The translations under genes were made by a program, and so were the position numbers. 61,072 bases of DNA, from assembly GCF_008692195.1 (NCBI RefSeq), contig NZ_RXOM01000021.1, positions 1 through 61,072 on the forward strand. The letters are read 5' to 3'. Each line of letters opens with the position of its first letter. The stretch's first letter is position 1. Origin of the DNA: Salegentibacter sp. R32 (lineage in GTDB: Bacteria; Bacteroidota; Bacteroidia; Flavobacteriales; Flavobacteriaceae). Under the pieces are notes generated by a model, which saw only the letters and a program-made list of their open reading frames with translations, was not told the origin of the DNA and did no database searches. Shown in pieces: positions 51,686-60,929 of the stretch.

Positions 51686-52297
51686 ATGGCAATTACTAAA
51701 TGGAACAAAAAAACATCTATGGGGACTGCTGTATTTTCAGCAGTTTCCCTTAAACTATGCTGCTGGGGTCCTTTGCTACTTACAAGTGTAGCTGGTATTA
51801 GTGGAAGTTCTGTCTATTTTTCTTGGCTTATTGCCTTGAAACCTTATCTGTTGGTTATAGCATTTTTGTCATTGGGACTGGCCTTTTATCAGGTTTATAA
51901 AAAAAAGAAGGTGGACGATTGTGGTAACTGTGATATGGCTAAGCCATCATTTTTTAAGTCGAAATTCTATTTGTGGTTGGTTACAGTGTTTGTTGTTGTA
52001 ATGACATTGGTTTCTTATTATCCACAAATATTTCATTCAACGGAGAAAGTAGGAATTGTTGCAACAAACAATACCGATATTCAAACTGTAAAGTTGAATA
52101 TTGAAGGGATGGTATGCTCGGGTTGTGAAGAAAACATCAACCATTCGGTAAACAAAATTGACGGGGTTACAAATGTATCTACGTCTTTTGAAGAAGGGAC
52201 TTCAATTATAGAATTTGATACCACTAAAACGAATGTCGATGAGATAAAAAAGGTCATTCAATCAAAAGGGTATTTGATTACAAATAGTAGAGACTGA
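51686..52297 (+). CDS. merTP: MerT-MerP fusion, mercuric ion importer (copy 2)
   Basis: I choose ATG 51686 (MAITKWNKKTSMGT; 203 aa) because an earlier frame to 51620 runs through the thioredoxin-fold gene. Membrane helix 1 carries Cys25-Cys26 (SLKLCCWGPLL), and a linker has DDCGNCDM. The C-terminal HMA domain holds GMVCSGC (Cys144, Cys147). It is only moderately similar to copy 1, so it is an old duplication or an independent acquisition. The two import systems flank merA and the CsoR-like gene. Confidence 0.87.
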   Translation: MAITKWNKKTSMGTAVFSAVSLKLCCWGPLLLTSVAGISGSSVYFSWLIALKPYLLVIAFLSLGLAFYQVYKKKKVDDCGNCDMAKPSFFKSKFYLWLVTVFVVVMTLVSYYPQIFHSTEKVGIVATNNTDIQTVKLNIEGMVCSGCEENINHSVNKIDGVTNVSTSFEEGTSIIEFDTTKTNVDEIKKVIQSKGYLITNSRD

Positions 52298-52461
52298 TAG
52301 ACACGTATCCATTGCGGTGATAAAAGATAAATTAAAAACGACTTATCCAATTGGTAGTAATAATTCGTGAAGAGTAAATTCTACAAATCATTCAGCATAT
52401 AACGTAACACATTACAGTCTTTTAATCCTGAAATTTGTAACATACAAATAAGAACGGATTT
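52298..52461. other. Intergenic before copA
   Basis: These 164 bases probably hold the copA promoter, but no perfect TAnnTTTG box is present. TGAAATTTG at about 52429-52437 is the nearest, and no clear terminator follows the MerTP gene. Confidence 0.4.
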
Positions 52462-54720
52462 ATGGAGACAATCAACATATTTGAAACCAAAGAAAAGAAT
52501 ACTAAAAAAGGAATAAAGGAATCATTCCCTGTTACGGGAATGACTTGTGCCTCTTGTGCAGCAAGTGTTGAATCTGTATTAAAACACACGGAAGGTGTGT
52601 TTGATGCAAGTGTTAATTTTGCCAATAGTTCCGTTCTTGTGGAATATGACAAGGAGTTGAGTCCAAATCAACTTCAAAACGCGCTTCGTGAGGTCGGTTA
52701 CGATATTATAATTGATGCCGAAGACCCTTCGGAAGTACAGCAAGAACTTCAGCAAAAGCATTATCAGGACATAAAAAACCGTACTATCTGGTCGGCCATA
52801 CTTACCCTTCCCATTTTTGTATTAGGAATGTTTTTTATGCAATGGGAACCAGGTAAGTGGATTTCTTTGGTGTTGACTTTTCCAATTCTTTTTTGGTTCG
52901 GTCGTAGCTTTTTCATCAATGCTTTCAAGCAAGCCAAACACGGTAAATCAAATATGGATACGCTTGTAGCCTTGAGTACAGGAATCGCTTTTCTGTTTAG
53001 TGTGTTCAACACTTTTTTTCCTGAATTTTGGTTGAATCGTGGTATCGAGCCTCACGTTTATTATGAGGCGGCAACGGTAATTATAACCTTTATTTCCTTG
53101 GGGAAACTATTGGAGGAAAAGGCAAAGTCAAATACATCTTCAGCCATTAAAAAATTAATGGGACTACAGCCTAAAACGTTGAAAATTATTGAGAATGGTG
53201 AAGAAAAGGAAATTCCTATTTCGTCTGTTCAAGTAGGTCAGACCATTTTGGTGCGTCCCGGAGAAAAGATTCCCGTGGATGGCGAAGTTTCCAAGGGAAG
53301 CTCATATGTAGATGAAAGTATGATTACTGGTGAACCCGTTCCAGTTCAGAAATCCCAAGGGGAAAAGGTATTCGCTGGTACCGTTAATCAAAAAGGAAGT
53401 TTTCAATTTACCGCTGAAAAAGTAGGTGGAGAAACCCTGCTTTCCCAAATCATTAAAATGGTTCAGCAAGCGCAAGGGAGTAAGGCACCCGTTCAAAAAC
53501 TGGTCGATAAGATTGCCGGTATTTTCGTTCCTGTGGTATTGGGTATTTCCATTGTAACCTTCATTGTCTGGATGTCTTTAGGAGGCGATAATGCCTTTTC
53601 ACAAGCCTTATTGACCTCTGTAGCAGTATTGGTAATCGCCTGTCCTTGTGCTTTGGGATTGGCAACACCTACCGCCATTATGGTGGGAATTGGTAAAGGC
53701 GCAGAAAATAATATCCTTATAAAGGATGCCGAAAGTTTAGAACTCGGTCATAAAGTGAATGCTGTCATTCTTGATAAAACAGGTACAATTACAGAAGGAA
53801 AACCTTTAGTAACTGATATATTTTGGAAGGATAAACTCGAAGATATCAACGAATACAAAAAAGTTCTTCTAGCTATTGAAGCACAATCAGAACACCCTTT
53901 GGCGGAAGCTGTAGTCAATCACTTAAAAGATGAAAATATTGAAAAAGCTGAAATTGCTTCTTTTGAAAGTATTACAGGAAAAGGTGTGAAAGCTCAAACA
54001 GAAAATGGTTCACCATACTATGTTGGAAACCATAAACTAATGCTTGAGAAAAATATTCAAATCGATGCTTCCTTGATGCAAACAGCAGAAAGTCTCGAAG
54101 AGCAAGCGAAAACCGTCATTTTCTTTGGCAATGAAAAACAAGTGCTGGCGATACTCGCCATTGCAGACAAGATTAAGGAAACTTCAAAAATGGCCACAGC
54201 AACACTTCAAGAACGAGGCATTGAGGTCTATATGCTTACTGGAGATAACAATAAAACCGCATCTGCTGTCGCAAAACAAGTAGGAATAACAAATTACCAA
54301 GGAGAAGTGATGCCTTCGGACAAAGCGGCTTTTGTCGAAAAATTACAGGCGGACGGAAAGATAGTAGCAATGGTGGGCGATGGTATCAACGATTCGCACG
54401 CCCTGGCGCAAGCCAATGTGAGTATTGCTATGGGCAAAGGTTCGGATATCGCAATGGATGTAGCAAAAATGACCTTGATAACATCAGATTTACAATCTAT
54501 CCCAAAAGCATTGGAACTATCAAAAAGAACCGTGTTGGGCATACGTCAGAACTTATTCTGGGCATTCATTTACAACATCATCGGTATTCCAATTGCAGCG
54601 GGAGTTTTGTATCCCGTAAATGGGTTTTTGTTGGATCCGATGATTGCAGGTGCAGCAATGGCATTCAGTAGTGTATCTGTAGTAGCAAACAGCTTAAGAC
54701 TTAAACGAGTAAAACTTTAA
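52462..54720 (+). CDS. copA: Copper-exporting P-type ATPase CopA (CPC)
   Basis: This is a 752-aa P1B-1 ATPase. One N-terminal HMA domain (GMTCASC, Cys29 and Cys32) is followed by eight membrane helices with the ion site CPC at 394-396, phosphorylation at Asp438 in DKTGT, SEHPL in the nucleotide domain, and [10 protein letters not shown] at the hinge, where the usual Ala-Pro is Ser-His. It exports Cu+ or Ag+ to the periplasm for CusB and the oxidase. It is followed by its likely chaperone, and complements the CPH-type pump at 13.7 kb. Confidence 0.94.
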   Translation: METINIFETKEKNTKKGIKESFPVTGMTCASCAASVESVLKHTEGVFDASVNFANSSVLVEYDKELSPNQLQNALREVGYDIIIDAEDPSEVQQELQQKHYQDIKNRTIWSAILTLPIFVLGMFFMQWEPGKWISLVLTFPILFWFGRSFFINAFKQAKHGKSNMDTLVALSTGIAFLFSVFNTFFPEFWLNRGIEPHVYYEAATVIITFISLGKLLEEKAKSNTSSAIKKLMGLQPKTLKIIENGEEKEIPISSVQVGQTILVRPGEKIPVDGEVSKGSSYVDESMITGEPVPVQKSQGEKVFAGTVNQKGSFQFTAEKVGGETLLSQIIKMVQQAQGSKAPVQKLVDKIAGIFVPVVLGISIVTFIVWMSLGGDNAFSQALLTSVAVLVIACPCALGLATPTAIMVGIGKGAENNILIKDAESLELGHKVNAVILDKTGTITEGKPLVTDIFWKDKLEDINEYKKVLLAIEAQSEHPLAEAVVNHLKDENIEKAEIASFESITGKGVKAQTENGSPYYVGNHKLMLEKNIQIDASLMQTAESLEEQAKTVIFFGNEKQVLAILAIADKIKETSKMATATLQERGIEVYMLTGDNNKTASAVAKQVGITNYQGEVMPSDKAAFVEKLQADGKIVAMVGDGINDSHALAQANVSIAMGKGSDIAMDVAKMTLITSDLQSIPKALELSKRTVLGIRQNLFWAFIYNIIGIPIAAGVLYPVNGFLLDPMIAGAAMAFSSVSVVANSLRLKRVKL

Positions 54721-54740
54721 TAATTAATAAATTCAATACT

Positions 54741-54953
54741 ATGAAAACTTTAAAATTTAAAACAAATATCAATTGTGGTGGGTGTGTATCAAAAGTAACC
54801 CCTTTTTTAAACAAACAAGAAGGTGTAGAAAGTTGGGAAGTAGATACCGCCAATCCTAATAAAATCTTAACCATTGAAAGCGATGGTGTAACCGAAGAAG
54901 ATGTAAAGGCGACTTTGCAAAAAGTGGGATTTAAGGCCGAACCTGTAGATTAA
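54741..54953 (+). CDS. HMA-domain copper chaperone (CopZ-like)
   Basis: A 70-aa single HMA domain has the site NINCGGC (Cys12, Cys15) and a C-terminal GFKAEPVD. It has the size of CopZ and probably delivers Cu+ to CopA, which is encoded 20 bases upstream. The Gly-Gly between the Cys is the same as in the chaperone at 29162. Confidence 0.88.
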   Translation: MKTLKFKTNINCGGCVSKVTPFLNKQEGVESWEVDTANPNKILTIESDGVTEEDVKATLQKVGFKAEPVD

Positions 54954-54965
54954 TACGTTTTTAAT

Positions 54966-55739
54966 ATGGCTTATATTTTTATTTCGGTTGTGATTGTTCT
55001 TTTTGCTGTTCATTTTTATAGAAAAGCAAAACGTCATAGTGTAAAACCATTTCCAGAACATTGGCATAAATTATTGACGGATAATGTGCTGTTTTATAGA
55101 AATCTATCAAAAGACGCACAGCTAATTTTTCAGCAAAAAATGATGCTATTTTTAAGTGAGGTCTATATCGATGCTGTGCAGTTTGAACTGGAAGAGTTGG
55201 ATAAGGTTTTAATTGCAGCAAGTGCCGTCATTCCAGTTTTTGGCTTCAAGGAATGGCACTACACAAATTTAAGTGGCATCCTTTTATATCCTGATAATTT
55301 TAATGAGGATATGCAATTTAGCAGTAAGGATAACTCACGGAATATTGGTGGAATAGTTGGAAATGGAAGGTTCGAGAAACAGATGATACTTTCCAAGAAA
55401 GCATTGTACCACGGCTTTAAAAATACAACCGATAAAAGCAATACTGGCATACACGAATTTGTGCACCTTATAGATAAGTTGGACGATAGAACAGACGGTG
55501 TGTCAGAGCGGCTAATGGAACATCAATATGCCATACCTTGGTTAAACTTAATCCATAAAGAAATGGAAGCGATTAACGATAACCATTCAGATATTCGTAA
55601 ATATGGTGGAACAAATCAAGCTGAATTCTTTGCGGTTGCTTCAGAGTATTTTTTTGAACGAGCGGATTTACTAAAAAGAAAACATCCAGAACTTTATGGG
55701 ATGTTGGTGGAATGTTTTAGGCAAGAACCGAGCACTTGA
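54966..55739 (+). CDS. MtfA-like (M90) zinc metallopeptidase
   Basis: A 257-aa protein has an N-terminal membrane helix (YIFISVVIVLFAVHFY). The zinc motif HEFVH (His163, Glu164, His167) is followed by LIDKLDDRTDG, and the third ligand is probably in NQAEFFAVASEYFFE. This is the M90/MtfA family, which in enterobacteria regulates glucose uptake by binding Mlc. Its job in a metal island is unknown. It follows the chaperone by 12 bases and ends the array. Confidence 0.85.
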   Translation: MAYIFISVVIVLFAVHFYRKAKRHSVKPFPEHWHKLLTDNVLFYRNLSKDAQLIFQQKMMLFLSEVYIDAVQFELEELDKVLIAASAVIPVFGFKEWHYTNLSGILLYPDNFNEDMQFSSKDNSRNIGGIVGNGRFEKQMILSKKALYHGFKNTTDKSNTGIHEFVHLIDKLDDRTDGVSERLMEHQYAIPWLNLIHKEMEAINDNHSDIRKYGGTNQAEFFAVASEYFFERADLLKRKHPELYGMLVECFRQEPST

Positions 55740-55856
55740 GAAAATGAATCAGGCAAACTATAGAGAGTTCAGTTTACACTCTCGTGTAACGTGCTCAAAC
55801 GTTAGTTTACTATGATTTCCGCATATCTTGCAAGTTCCTTTACGTTTCAAATTATC

Positions 55857-56636
55857 CTATGAATCCAGTTTTTTGATTTTATCAGTTAGTTCTTCAGGTT
55901 GTAAAATTGGTATTGCTTCACGTTCTACACGCAATCCCAATCCTTTGGTCTGATTTATATGGTTAGTAGTAAATTGATTTATGTGAACGTAAATAATTCC
56001 AATATCATCACTCATTCGGGTTTGCCAGTCAAAACCATACAATTCTTTCAACCATTTAAAAGGTGTAGTTCTGAACATAACATTGGGGTTTTTGTAATGC
56101 CGGCCATCATCCAATAGTATGATTAGCAGATAAACCCTGTTGAATCCAATTTCGGTATATCCATTTGCCTGAATAGTTCCCTTTTTTTGAACGCTTGTAA
56201 TCTTGTTTATTTTTGGTGGTTGATTTTCAAGCGATTCGGTTTTTACTATTTTACATTCTATTCCAACCGCATTTTGTTCCTTTCCTTGTTCATACAGAAG
56301 AATGTCAATATCCCCTGGCATTTTGTTTGGGATTGTGATAGGTTCTTTAACGCCACATTGGTATTTCACCGAATTTGCGGATGGAAATACATTACTAAAT
56401 AACATCTTTTTGAAATCTCGATTTTCCATAAGCCAATTAACGGCTTGGTCTTCGCTATCAAAAGTTCTGGTAACACTTACATCTGGCTTGGGATTGTTTA
56501 CGAAAAATGAAATGGTCGAAGAACCATCAAGAGGTTGTCTATCCGAAAACACATATTCTGTCACCTCATATTCTGGTGGTGGTTCTTTTCGGAAGAATTG
56601 AACTATTCTATTTTTAATACCTGCCCATATTCTCAT
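55857..56636 (-). CDS. PD-(D/E)XK nuclease-like protein
   Basis: A 259-aa soluble protein. The core GDIDILLYEQGKE...VGIECKIVK gives Asp109, Asp111, Glu127 and Lys129, the D...ExK arrangement of restriction-like nucleases, on a plausible beta-beta-alpha scaffold. A basic N-terminus and a tail with coil-forming residues (ILQPEELTDKIKK) frame it. It lies 3 bases after the coiled-coil protein gene, so the two form an operon. The pair is not a recognised defence system. It might degrade incoming DNA or serve the element itself. Confidence 0.65.
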   Translation of the reverse strand: MRIWAGIKNRIVQFFRKEPPPEYEVTEYVFSDRQPLDGSSTISFFVNNPKPDVSVTRTFDSEDQAVNWLMENRDFKKMLFSNVFPSANSVKYQCGVKEPITIPNKMPGDIDILLYEQGKEQNAVGIECKIVKTESLENQPPKINKITSVQKKGTIQANGYTEIGFNRVYLLIILLDDGRHYKNPNVMFRTTPFKWLKELYGFDWQTRMSDDIGIIYVHINQFTTNHINQTKGLGLRVEREAIPILQPEELTDKIKKLDS

Positions 56637-56639
56637 ACG

Positions 56640-57551
56640 TTAAAATGGAAATATTTGGTTAGTAAATTGTTTGAATATGTCGCTGGCGATAGCTTTGTCA
56701 AAGGCTTTGGCTGCGACCAAATCGCCAAGTTTTGATTTTAATAACTGACCAAACGATTTTTTGCTAAGATGCGGAATGTCTTTGCGCAGCTCATCAAACT
56801 CATCGAAGATGATTTGCTGACCATATTCTGATCTTTTAACTTCGGCAAGTACCTCTTTGAGAAGTGTTTTTAATTCTTCATCAGAATCGCTAATTTTTGA
56901 GTAGTCGGGCACTTGGGATTTTCTGGCTTGTTCAATGGCATACTTTCCCTCAAGTTTTAGTTTGGCATTTACCTCACGACCATTCATAGTCTCAATAAGG
57001 CCTCGTTCTTCAAGCATTCTACCATAGTCCCAATCTTCGCTACGCCCACCTAACTTTAGGCCGTTACCTTCAAGAATCCACTTAATAGAATAGTATTTCC
57101 CATCATTATACAGTTCATATAGTTTAGAAAGTATAAGATCAAGAATGCCTTCGGTATCAAGGTTTTTATGCTCTTCTAAATCAATGTCATCAGCTCGCAC
57201 AATAGCATCTGAAATGAATAATATTTTTAAATAGTAATCAAGCCCATTAATTTCATCTTTAATGGTTTGAATAGTGTTTTTGACTCTTTGGTCGATACCT
57301 AATTTCATTCCGAAATTATATCCTTGCTGAGCCTTAAACTCGTATGCAAAATTGGTGTGTTCAGGGTCAAAAGAAGCCTTTACATAACTGATTACATCGC
57401 TTTCCCACGATTGTTTTTCCTCTTTCAATTCATTTAATAAATCCTCAGTTCTTGCTGCTTTATATTTTTTAATAAGCGCATTTCCTTCGGACTGAAAATT
57501 TTCAAGACTACTTTTAAATTCAGTCCATTTAACCTTTAACACCATAAACAT
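56640..57551 (-). CDS. Helical protein with possible winged-helix segment, partner of nuclease-like protein
   Basis: I place the start at MFMVLKVKW (57551); a longer frame reaches 57584, and MVLKVKW at 57545 is also possible. The product is about 303 aa, mainly helical (SLENFQSEGNALIKKYKAARTEDLL), with a middle region GRMLEERGLIETMNGREVNAKLKL that has the look of a winged helix, and a Lys/Glu-rich C-terminus (SEYGQQIIFDEFDELRKDIP). I do not recognise the family. It is co-transcribed with the nuclease-like gene and upstream of it, next to the integrase. Confidence 0.55.
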   Translation of the reverse strand: MFMVLKVKWTEFKSSLENFQSEGNALIKKYKAARTEDLLNELKEEKQSWESDVISYVKASFDPEHTNFAYEFKAQQGYNFGMKLGIDQRVKNTIQTIKDEINGLDYYLKILFISDAIVRADDIDLEEHKNLDTEGILDLILSKLYELYNDGKYYSIKWILEGNGLKLGGRSEDWDYGRMLEERGLIETMNGREVNAKLKLEGKYAIEQARKSQVPDYSKISDSDEELKTLLKEVLAEVKRSEYGQQIIFDEFDELRKDIPHLSKKSFGQLLKSKLGDLVAAKAFDKAIASDIFKQFTNQIFPF

Positions 57552-57636
57552 AAAATTATGTTGGTAAAGGTAAGGGAATGGCAATTGAATATGTTGAAAT
57601 ATGACTTTAAAATATTTGCAGATGGCTGATAATAGT

Positions 57637-58851
57637 TCAAAAATTTACCACACTATCCAAAGCATCATCTGCTTCTTTGTGAATAAAATTAGCTTGATAG
57701 TTCAATGTGGTTTTTAAATCGCTATGACGATACAATTTTTGCAGCATAAAGGGATGGATGGTATCACCAGCAATATTGCCAAAGGTATGCCTCGCAATAT
57801 GCATTGTAATTTTCTTATCAATTTTCGCCTTTTTAGCTATAGATTTTAAGTTGTCATTAAATTTCTTGGTAGCTGTCTTTCTCTTGTTATAGACATCTTT
57901 TGCATCATCGAGATTCGCTTTTTTCAATTCGGGAAAAACAAAATCGGTTGCATATCTTTTGTCTTCTTTGTAATAATCTAAAATTTTGAAAACCTTATCT
58001 GGAATTTTTAATGATAGTAATTTTGAGTTTTTGTTCATTCTATAATGCAACCTTTTGTCGTATATGTCAGACCACTTTGTCCACAATACATCGGTAACTC
58101 GCATTCCGGCAAAATTAAAACTAAAGAGCCAGACATTTCGAGTGTGTATTTCACTCAAAGTTAAATTCTCAAGAGCTTCTATGGCTCTTACTTCAATAAT
58201 ATTCAACCCGACTTTGCTTGTTTCTGGAAACTTAATTTTAATCTTGTCACCACCAAAAGGATATAATTCCCTACTAACTATTTTGAGCTTAATAGCTCTG
58301 TTGAACAACAACCTAATGAGGACTAAGATGTTCATTACTGATGTTTCTGAAAGTTCGTGTTTGGCTTTCAAATATATCATCAGCTTTTTTAGGAAGCGTT
58401 CGTTAATTTCCTGAAAAGCCAACTGTTTTGATTTATTAAACTTTATGATATAGCTAACCAAAGCACTATCCGTAGATAAGCGGTTTAATTTTTCGGCGAT
58501 TTCCAATTCGTCCAGATGCTCTTGTGCTAGTTCAAAAAAGGTAGCAGAGTTTCCCGAGGCATATATCTCTTTTTTGATTTGGTTGGCAGATGCATCTTTA
58601 TGCTCGGATTGTAAGTCAATAAGTGCTTTATTGGCGTTCGAGAGTTCCTGTGATAGCAACTTGTTTAAACTATCAGCATTTGAATTAGACTTTCTTACTC
58701 GAATATTTTTTTCGTCCCAATCCTCTATGTCAATATAATGACCTATATATTGATATGTTGAACGACGATTTTTTGTAATTCGAACAGCTAATGGGTAAAG
58801 CCCTTTACTGTTTGGTTTTTTACGTAGAACTATCTTTGCGTTTGATGACAT
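57637..58851 (-). CDS. Tyrosine site-specific integrase
   Basis: This is a 404-aa recombinase of the phage_int_SAM_5-like group. An N-terminal arm-binding region (KIVLRKKPNSKGLYPLAVR), a SAM-like core-binding domain (EHLDELEIAEKLNRLS...), and the catalytic domain with Arg251 (FAGMRVTDV), HIARH (His351, Arg354), His376 and the nucleophile Tyr385 (TTLNY) are all present. It integrates or excises the island. The start ATG at 58851 is 31 bases from a repeated AGGTACAACA motif. It is oriented away from the IS110 copy to its right. Confidence 0.92.
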   Translation of the reverse strand: MSSNAKIVLRKKPNSKGLYPLAVRITKNRRSTYQYIGHYIDIEDWDEKNIRVRKSNSNADSLNKLLSQELSNANKALIDLQSEHKDASANQIKKEIYASGNSATFFELAQEHLDELEIAEKLNRLSTDSALVSYIIKFNKSKQLAFQEINERFLKKLMIYLKAKHELSETSVMNILVLIRLLFNRAIKLKIVSRELYPFGGDKIKIKFPETSKVGLNIIEVRAIEALENLTLSEIHTRNVWLFSFNFAGMRVTDVLWTKWSDIYDKRLHYRMNKNSKLLSLKIPDKVFKILDYYKEDKRYATDFVFPELKKANLDDAKDVYNKRKTATKKFNDNLKSIAKKAKIDKKITMHIARHTFGNIAGDTIHPFMLQKLYRHSDLKTTLNYQANFIHKEADDALDSVVNF

Positions 58852-58881
58852 AATTGACCTGTTTTGAGTACGAAAGTCAAA

Positions 58882-58904
58882 TCAGGTACAACATAGGTAC
58901 AACA
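58882..58904 (+). repeat. 23-bp direct repeat, copy A, upstream of integrase
   Basis: TCAGGTACAACATAGGTACAA plus CA is the unit; it contains AGGTACAACAT twice in tandem. The same 23 bases occur at 58967-58989. Copy A is 31 bases before the integrase start. Confidence 0.75.
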
Positions 58905-58966
58905 TTCCATTTTGAATGTATTCCTTTACCTAAGTACACCATAAAGATACGAAATTATTGTTCTTT

Positions 58967-58989
58967 TCAGGTACAACATAGGTACAACA
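58967..58989 (+). repeat. 23-bp direct repeat, copy B, upstream of integrase
   Basis: This is identical to 58882-58904, giving four AGGTACAACA units in 108 bases. Such arrays next to integrases are usually arm-type sites or operators; the -7-like TATCTTTA of the minus strand lies between the two copies. Confidence 0.75.
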
Positions 58990-59166
58990 AATGTTGAAAT
59001 CAATTGATATTAGATGATATTAAAGAAAATGTAGAATCGTATAATCAATTGAAAATGAATGACTTTGTTTCAATTTGGTGCAATATACGCTAGACTTTGG
59101 CTTTAGTAACTAAACCGCTATTATTTTTATACATCTTAAGTTTGCATTTTAAAATAAATAGTAATT

Positions 59167-59311
59167 AATCAGAAAGAACAAAGAGGGAATTAAGGTTCTG
59201 TTATACGGTGAAGCGTTAGACTTCGGCAACATTGATAATCCTCTCTCTTTAATTGCGTCAATCACGTTCAGTTCTGTGAGGTTAGACCTCGATTTCAAGT
59301 TGTTGTGATCA
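59167..59311 (+). ncRNA. Candidate IS110 bridge RNA (copy 2 leader)
   Basis: A 145-nt leader block is conserved with 11749-11909. The hairpins are GAAG-CGTTAGA-CTTC (59210-59224) and GAGG-TTAGA-CCTC (59278-59290), so the stems are kept while the loops vary slightly. The outer stem strands AAAGAGGG and CTCTCTCTTT pair with bulges. The block ends with TTCAAGTTGTTGTGATCA, as in copy 1. The difference in length between the copies is explained by the palindrome present only in copy 1. Confidence 0.6.
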
Positions 59312-59344
59312 GCGTAATATATGTTCTTTCCAAAAATCAGTGTT

Positions 59345-60316
59345 ATGGGTAAATATAAAGAAACTTTTGGAATCGATACCAGTAAATCAGTCTTTGATGT
59401 TTATGGAAGTAAAAGTGGTCATCGCCAGTTTAGCAATGATGAGTCCGGTTTTGTCTCTTTTTTAGGTTATATACCTAAGGATAGCTTAGTATTGATGGAG
59501 GCTACAGGCTATTATCATTATCGATTTGCACAGTTTCTTTACAATCAAGGTGTGAGCGTAGCAGTAGTCAATCCTTTATCAGTGAAGCGTTTCATTCAAA
59601 TGAAATTAGCAAAGGTAAAGACAGACAAGAGTGATGCCAAAGCGATCTGTGAATATGGTCAATATACAGAATTGACCTTGTATAATGCATTAAGTGAAGT
59701 GCAATCAGAGTGCTATCAACTTTTTCGTTTACTAGATAATTATATCAAGCATCGCACGGCACTAAAGAATAAATTACAGGGAGAGGAAGTTTTGGGAATT
59801 CCTTCAAATTTTGCTTATCGTTCTTTAAAACGGAGTTTATCTCATTTAGATAAAGAGATATCTTCCTTGGAGGCACGTTTGTTGAGCTTGGTCAAGCAAG
59901 ATCAACAACATCAATTAAGCTTATTGACGAGTATACCGGGAATCGGTACCAAGACGGCTTTATTTTTAATAATCGTCACCGATGGTTTTACCAAATTTGA
60001 AACCTCCTCTCAACTTTGTAGTTATGTGGGTATAACCCCAACGCTACGTGAATCGGGTAGTAGTATCCGTAGTCGTGGTCGTATAAGTAAGGTAGGTAAT
60101 AAGAAGTTACGTAATCTCTTGTTCTTGTGTTCTTTTAATGCTTGCAAATACAATCTGGCTTGTAAAAAGCTCTATGATCGTTTAGTAGCCAAAGGAAAGA
60201 GTAAGAAATTAGCTTTGATCGCGGTATGTAATAAATTGCTGAAACAGGCCTTTTCGATTGCCAAGTCGGGTTTGGCCTATGATGCAAATTACGTATCAGT
60301 TTTAGCGACGAAGTAG
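59345..60316 (+). CDS. IS110-family transposase (DEDD/Ser recombinase)
   Basis: Started at MGKYKETFGIDTSK (59345; 323 aa); the eight upstream codons are not shared with copy 1. The DEDD domain has Asp11, VLMEATGYY and KTDKSDAKAIC. A coiled-coil linker follows, and then the Transposase_20 domain with LTSIPGIGTKTALF and YVGITPTLRESGSSIRSRG, which holds the catalytic Ser. The end (KSKKLALIAVCNKLLKQAF) is complete. Such recombinases are guided by a bridge RNA made from their own leader. Confidence 0.93.
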   Translation: MGKYKETFGIDTSKSVFDVYGSKSGHRQFSNDESGFVSFLGYIPKDSLVLMEATGYYHYRFAQFLYNQGVSVAVVNPLSVKRFIQMKLAKVKTDKSDAKAICEYGQYTELTLYNALSEVQSECYQLFRLLDNYIKHRTALKNKLQGEEVLGIPSNFAYRSLKRSLSHLDKEISSLEARLLSLVKQDQQHQLSLLTSIPGIGTKTALFLIIVTDGFTKFETSSQLCSYVGITPTLRESGSSIRSRGRISKVGNKKLRNLLFLCSFNACKYNLACKKLYDRLVAKGKSKKLALIAVCNKLLKQAFSIAKSGLAYDANYVSVLATK

Positions 60317-60446
60317 TATTAAAATTAATAAAGATATGAAGTACTAAGATTAAAGAAATAGAGGTTTTAGTACAGGATAAATATGCTCTAAAATTAAGGA
60401 AGAAAAGAGTTGCTTTTTACCTCAGTTCTTTGTTGTAGCACGTTTT

Positions 60447-60929
60447 TTATATTCTTTCAGCATCATCAATTTCGGTTTGAAAATAGACTTGGAAGTTTTC
60501 TTTTATTTTTTTTCCGATATCAGAATTAAATGATTTTTTTATTGAATTAATTATTGTTTCGTCGAACTCCACAGCATTATCGGCTATATTCCAATATTCA
60601 TAAAATTCAATTCCGATTCCATTATTATCAAATACTTCTTGAGTTTCGTGATGATAACCTGATATGAAAATATTCCCATTAGTTGCGTCAATATAAAATA
60701 AGAGTTGATTTTTATTAATTAATTTCTCTTTATTTATTTTCTCAAGAATAAAAATTAGGTCGGTAATTATTCCATTTTCGTCTATTGATTTTGAGTCAAA
60801 TGAAATTAGCTTATATCCGTTTTTTTCAGTCAGATTTTTTTTCATATCCGATTTTATTTCTTTTTTGTCCGTTTTACAAGCATAAAGAGAAATGGTCAAA
60901 AGTATTATTATAAAAGCATTCTTCGTCAT
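60447..60929 (-). CDS. Lipoprotein of unknown function
   Basis: The start at ATG 60929 gives MTKNAFIIILLTISLYACKTD with a lipobox (LYAC, Cys18); a longer frame to 61022 adds 31 residues that would bury the signal, so it is rejected. The mature part of about 140 residues is Asn/Lys/Ile rich, with a beta-strand pattern (FIFILEKINK, IFISGYHHET). No family is recognised. The gene is bracketed by GTTGTAGCAC (60432-60441) and its inverse GTGCTACAAC (60940-60949). Confidence 0.7.
   Translation of the reverse strand: MTKNAFIIILLTISLYACKTDKKEIKSDMKKNLTEKNGYKLISFDSKSIDENGIITDLIFILEKINKEKLINKNQLLFYIDATNGNIFISGYHHETQEVFDNNGIGIEFYEYWNIADNAVEFDETIINSIKKSFNSDIGKKIKENFQVYFQTEIDDAERI

Larger units (their letters stand above)
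59127..60316 (+). mobile_element. IS110-family element (copy 2), left end to transposase stop
   Basis: The left boundary is the point where similarity to copy 1 begins (TTATACATCTTAAGTTTG at 59127). It carries the conserved leader and a complete transposase. The right end lies somewhere in 60317-60440 and cannot be placed without a target comparison, because IS110 elements lack long terminal repeats and make no target duplication. Confidence 0.8.

Noticed and set aside
55787-55804. TAACGT/ACGTTA inverted repeat as an integron attC site
   Set aside because: The core consensus and a cassette series are absent, and no integron integrase is in the window.
58852-59126. Integrase attachment site
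   Set aside because: I could not find a matching direct repeat near the 11-12 kb side, so no att site is claimed.
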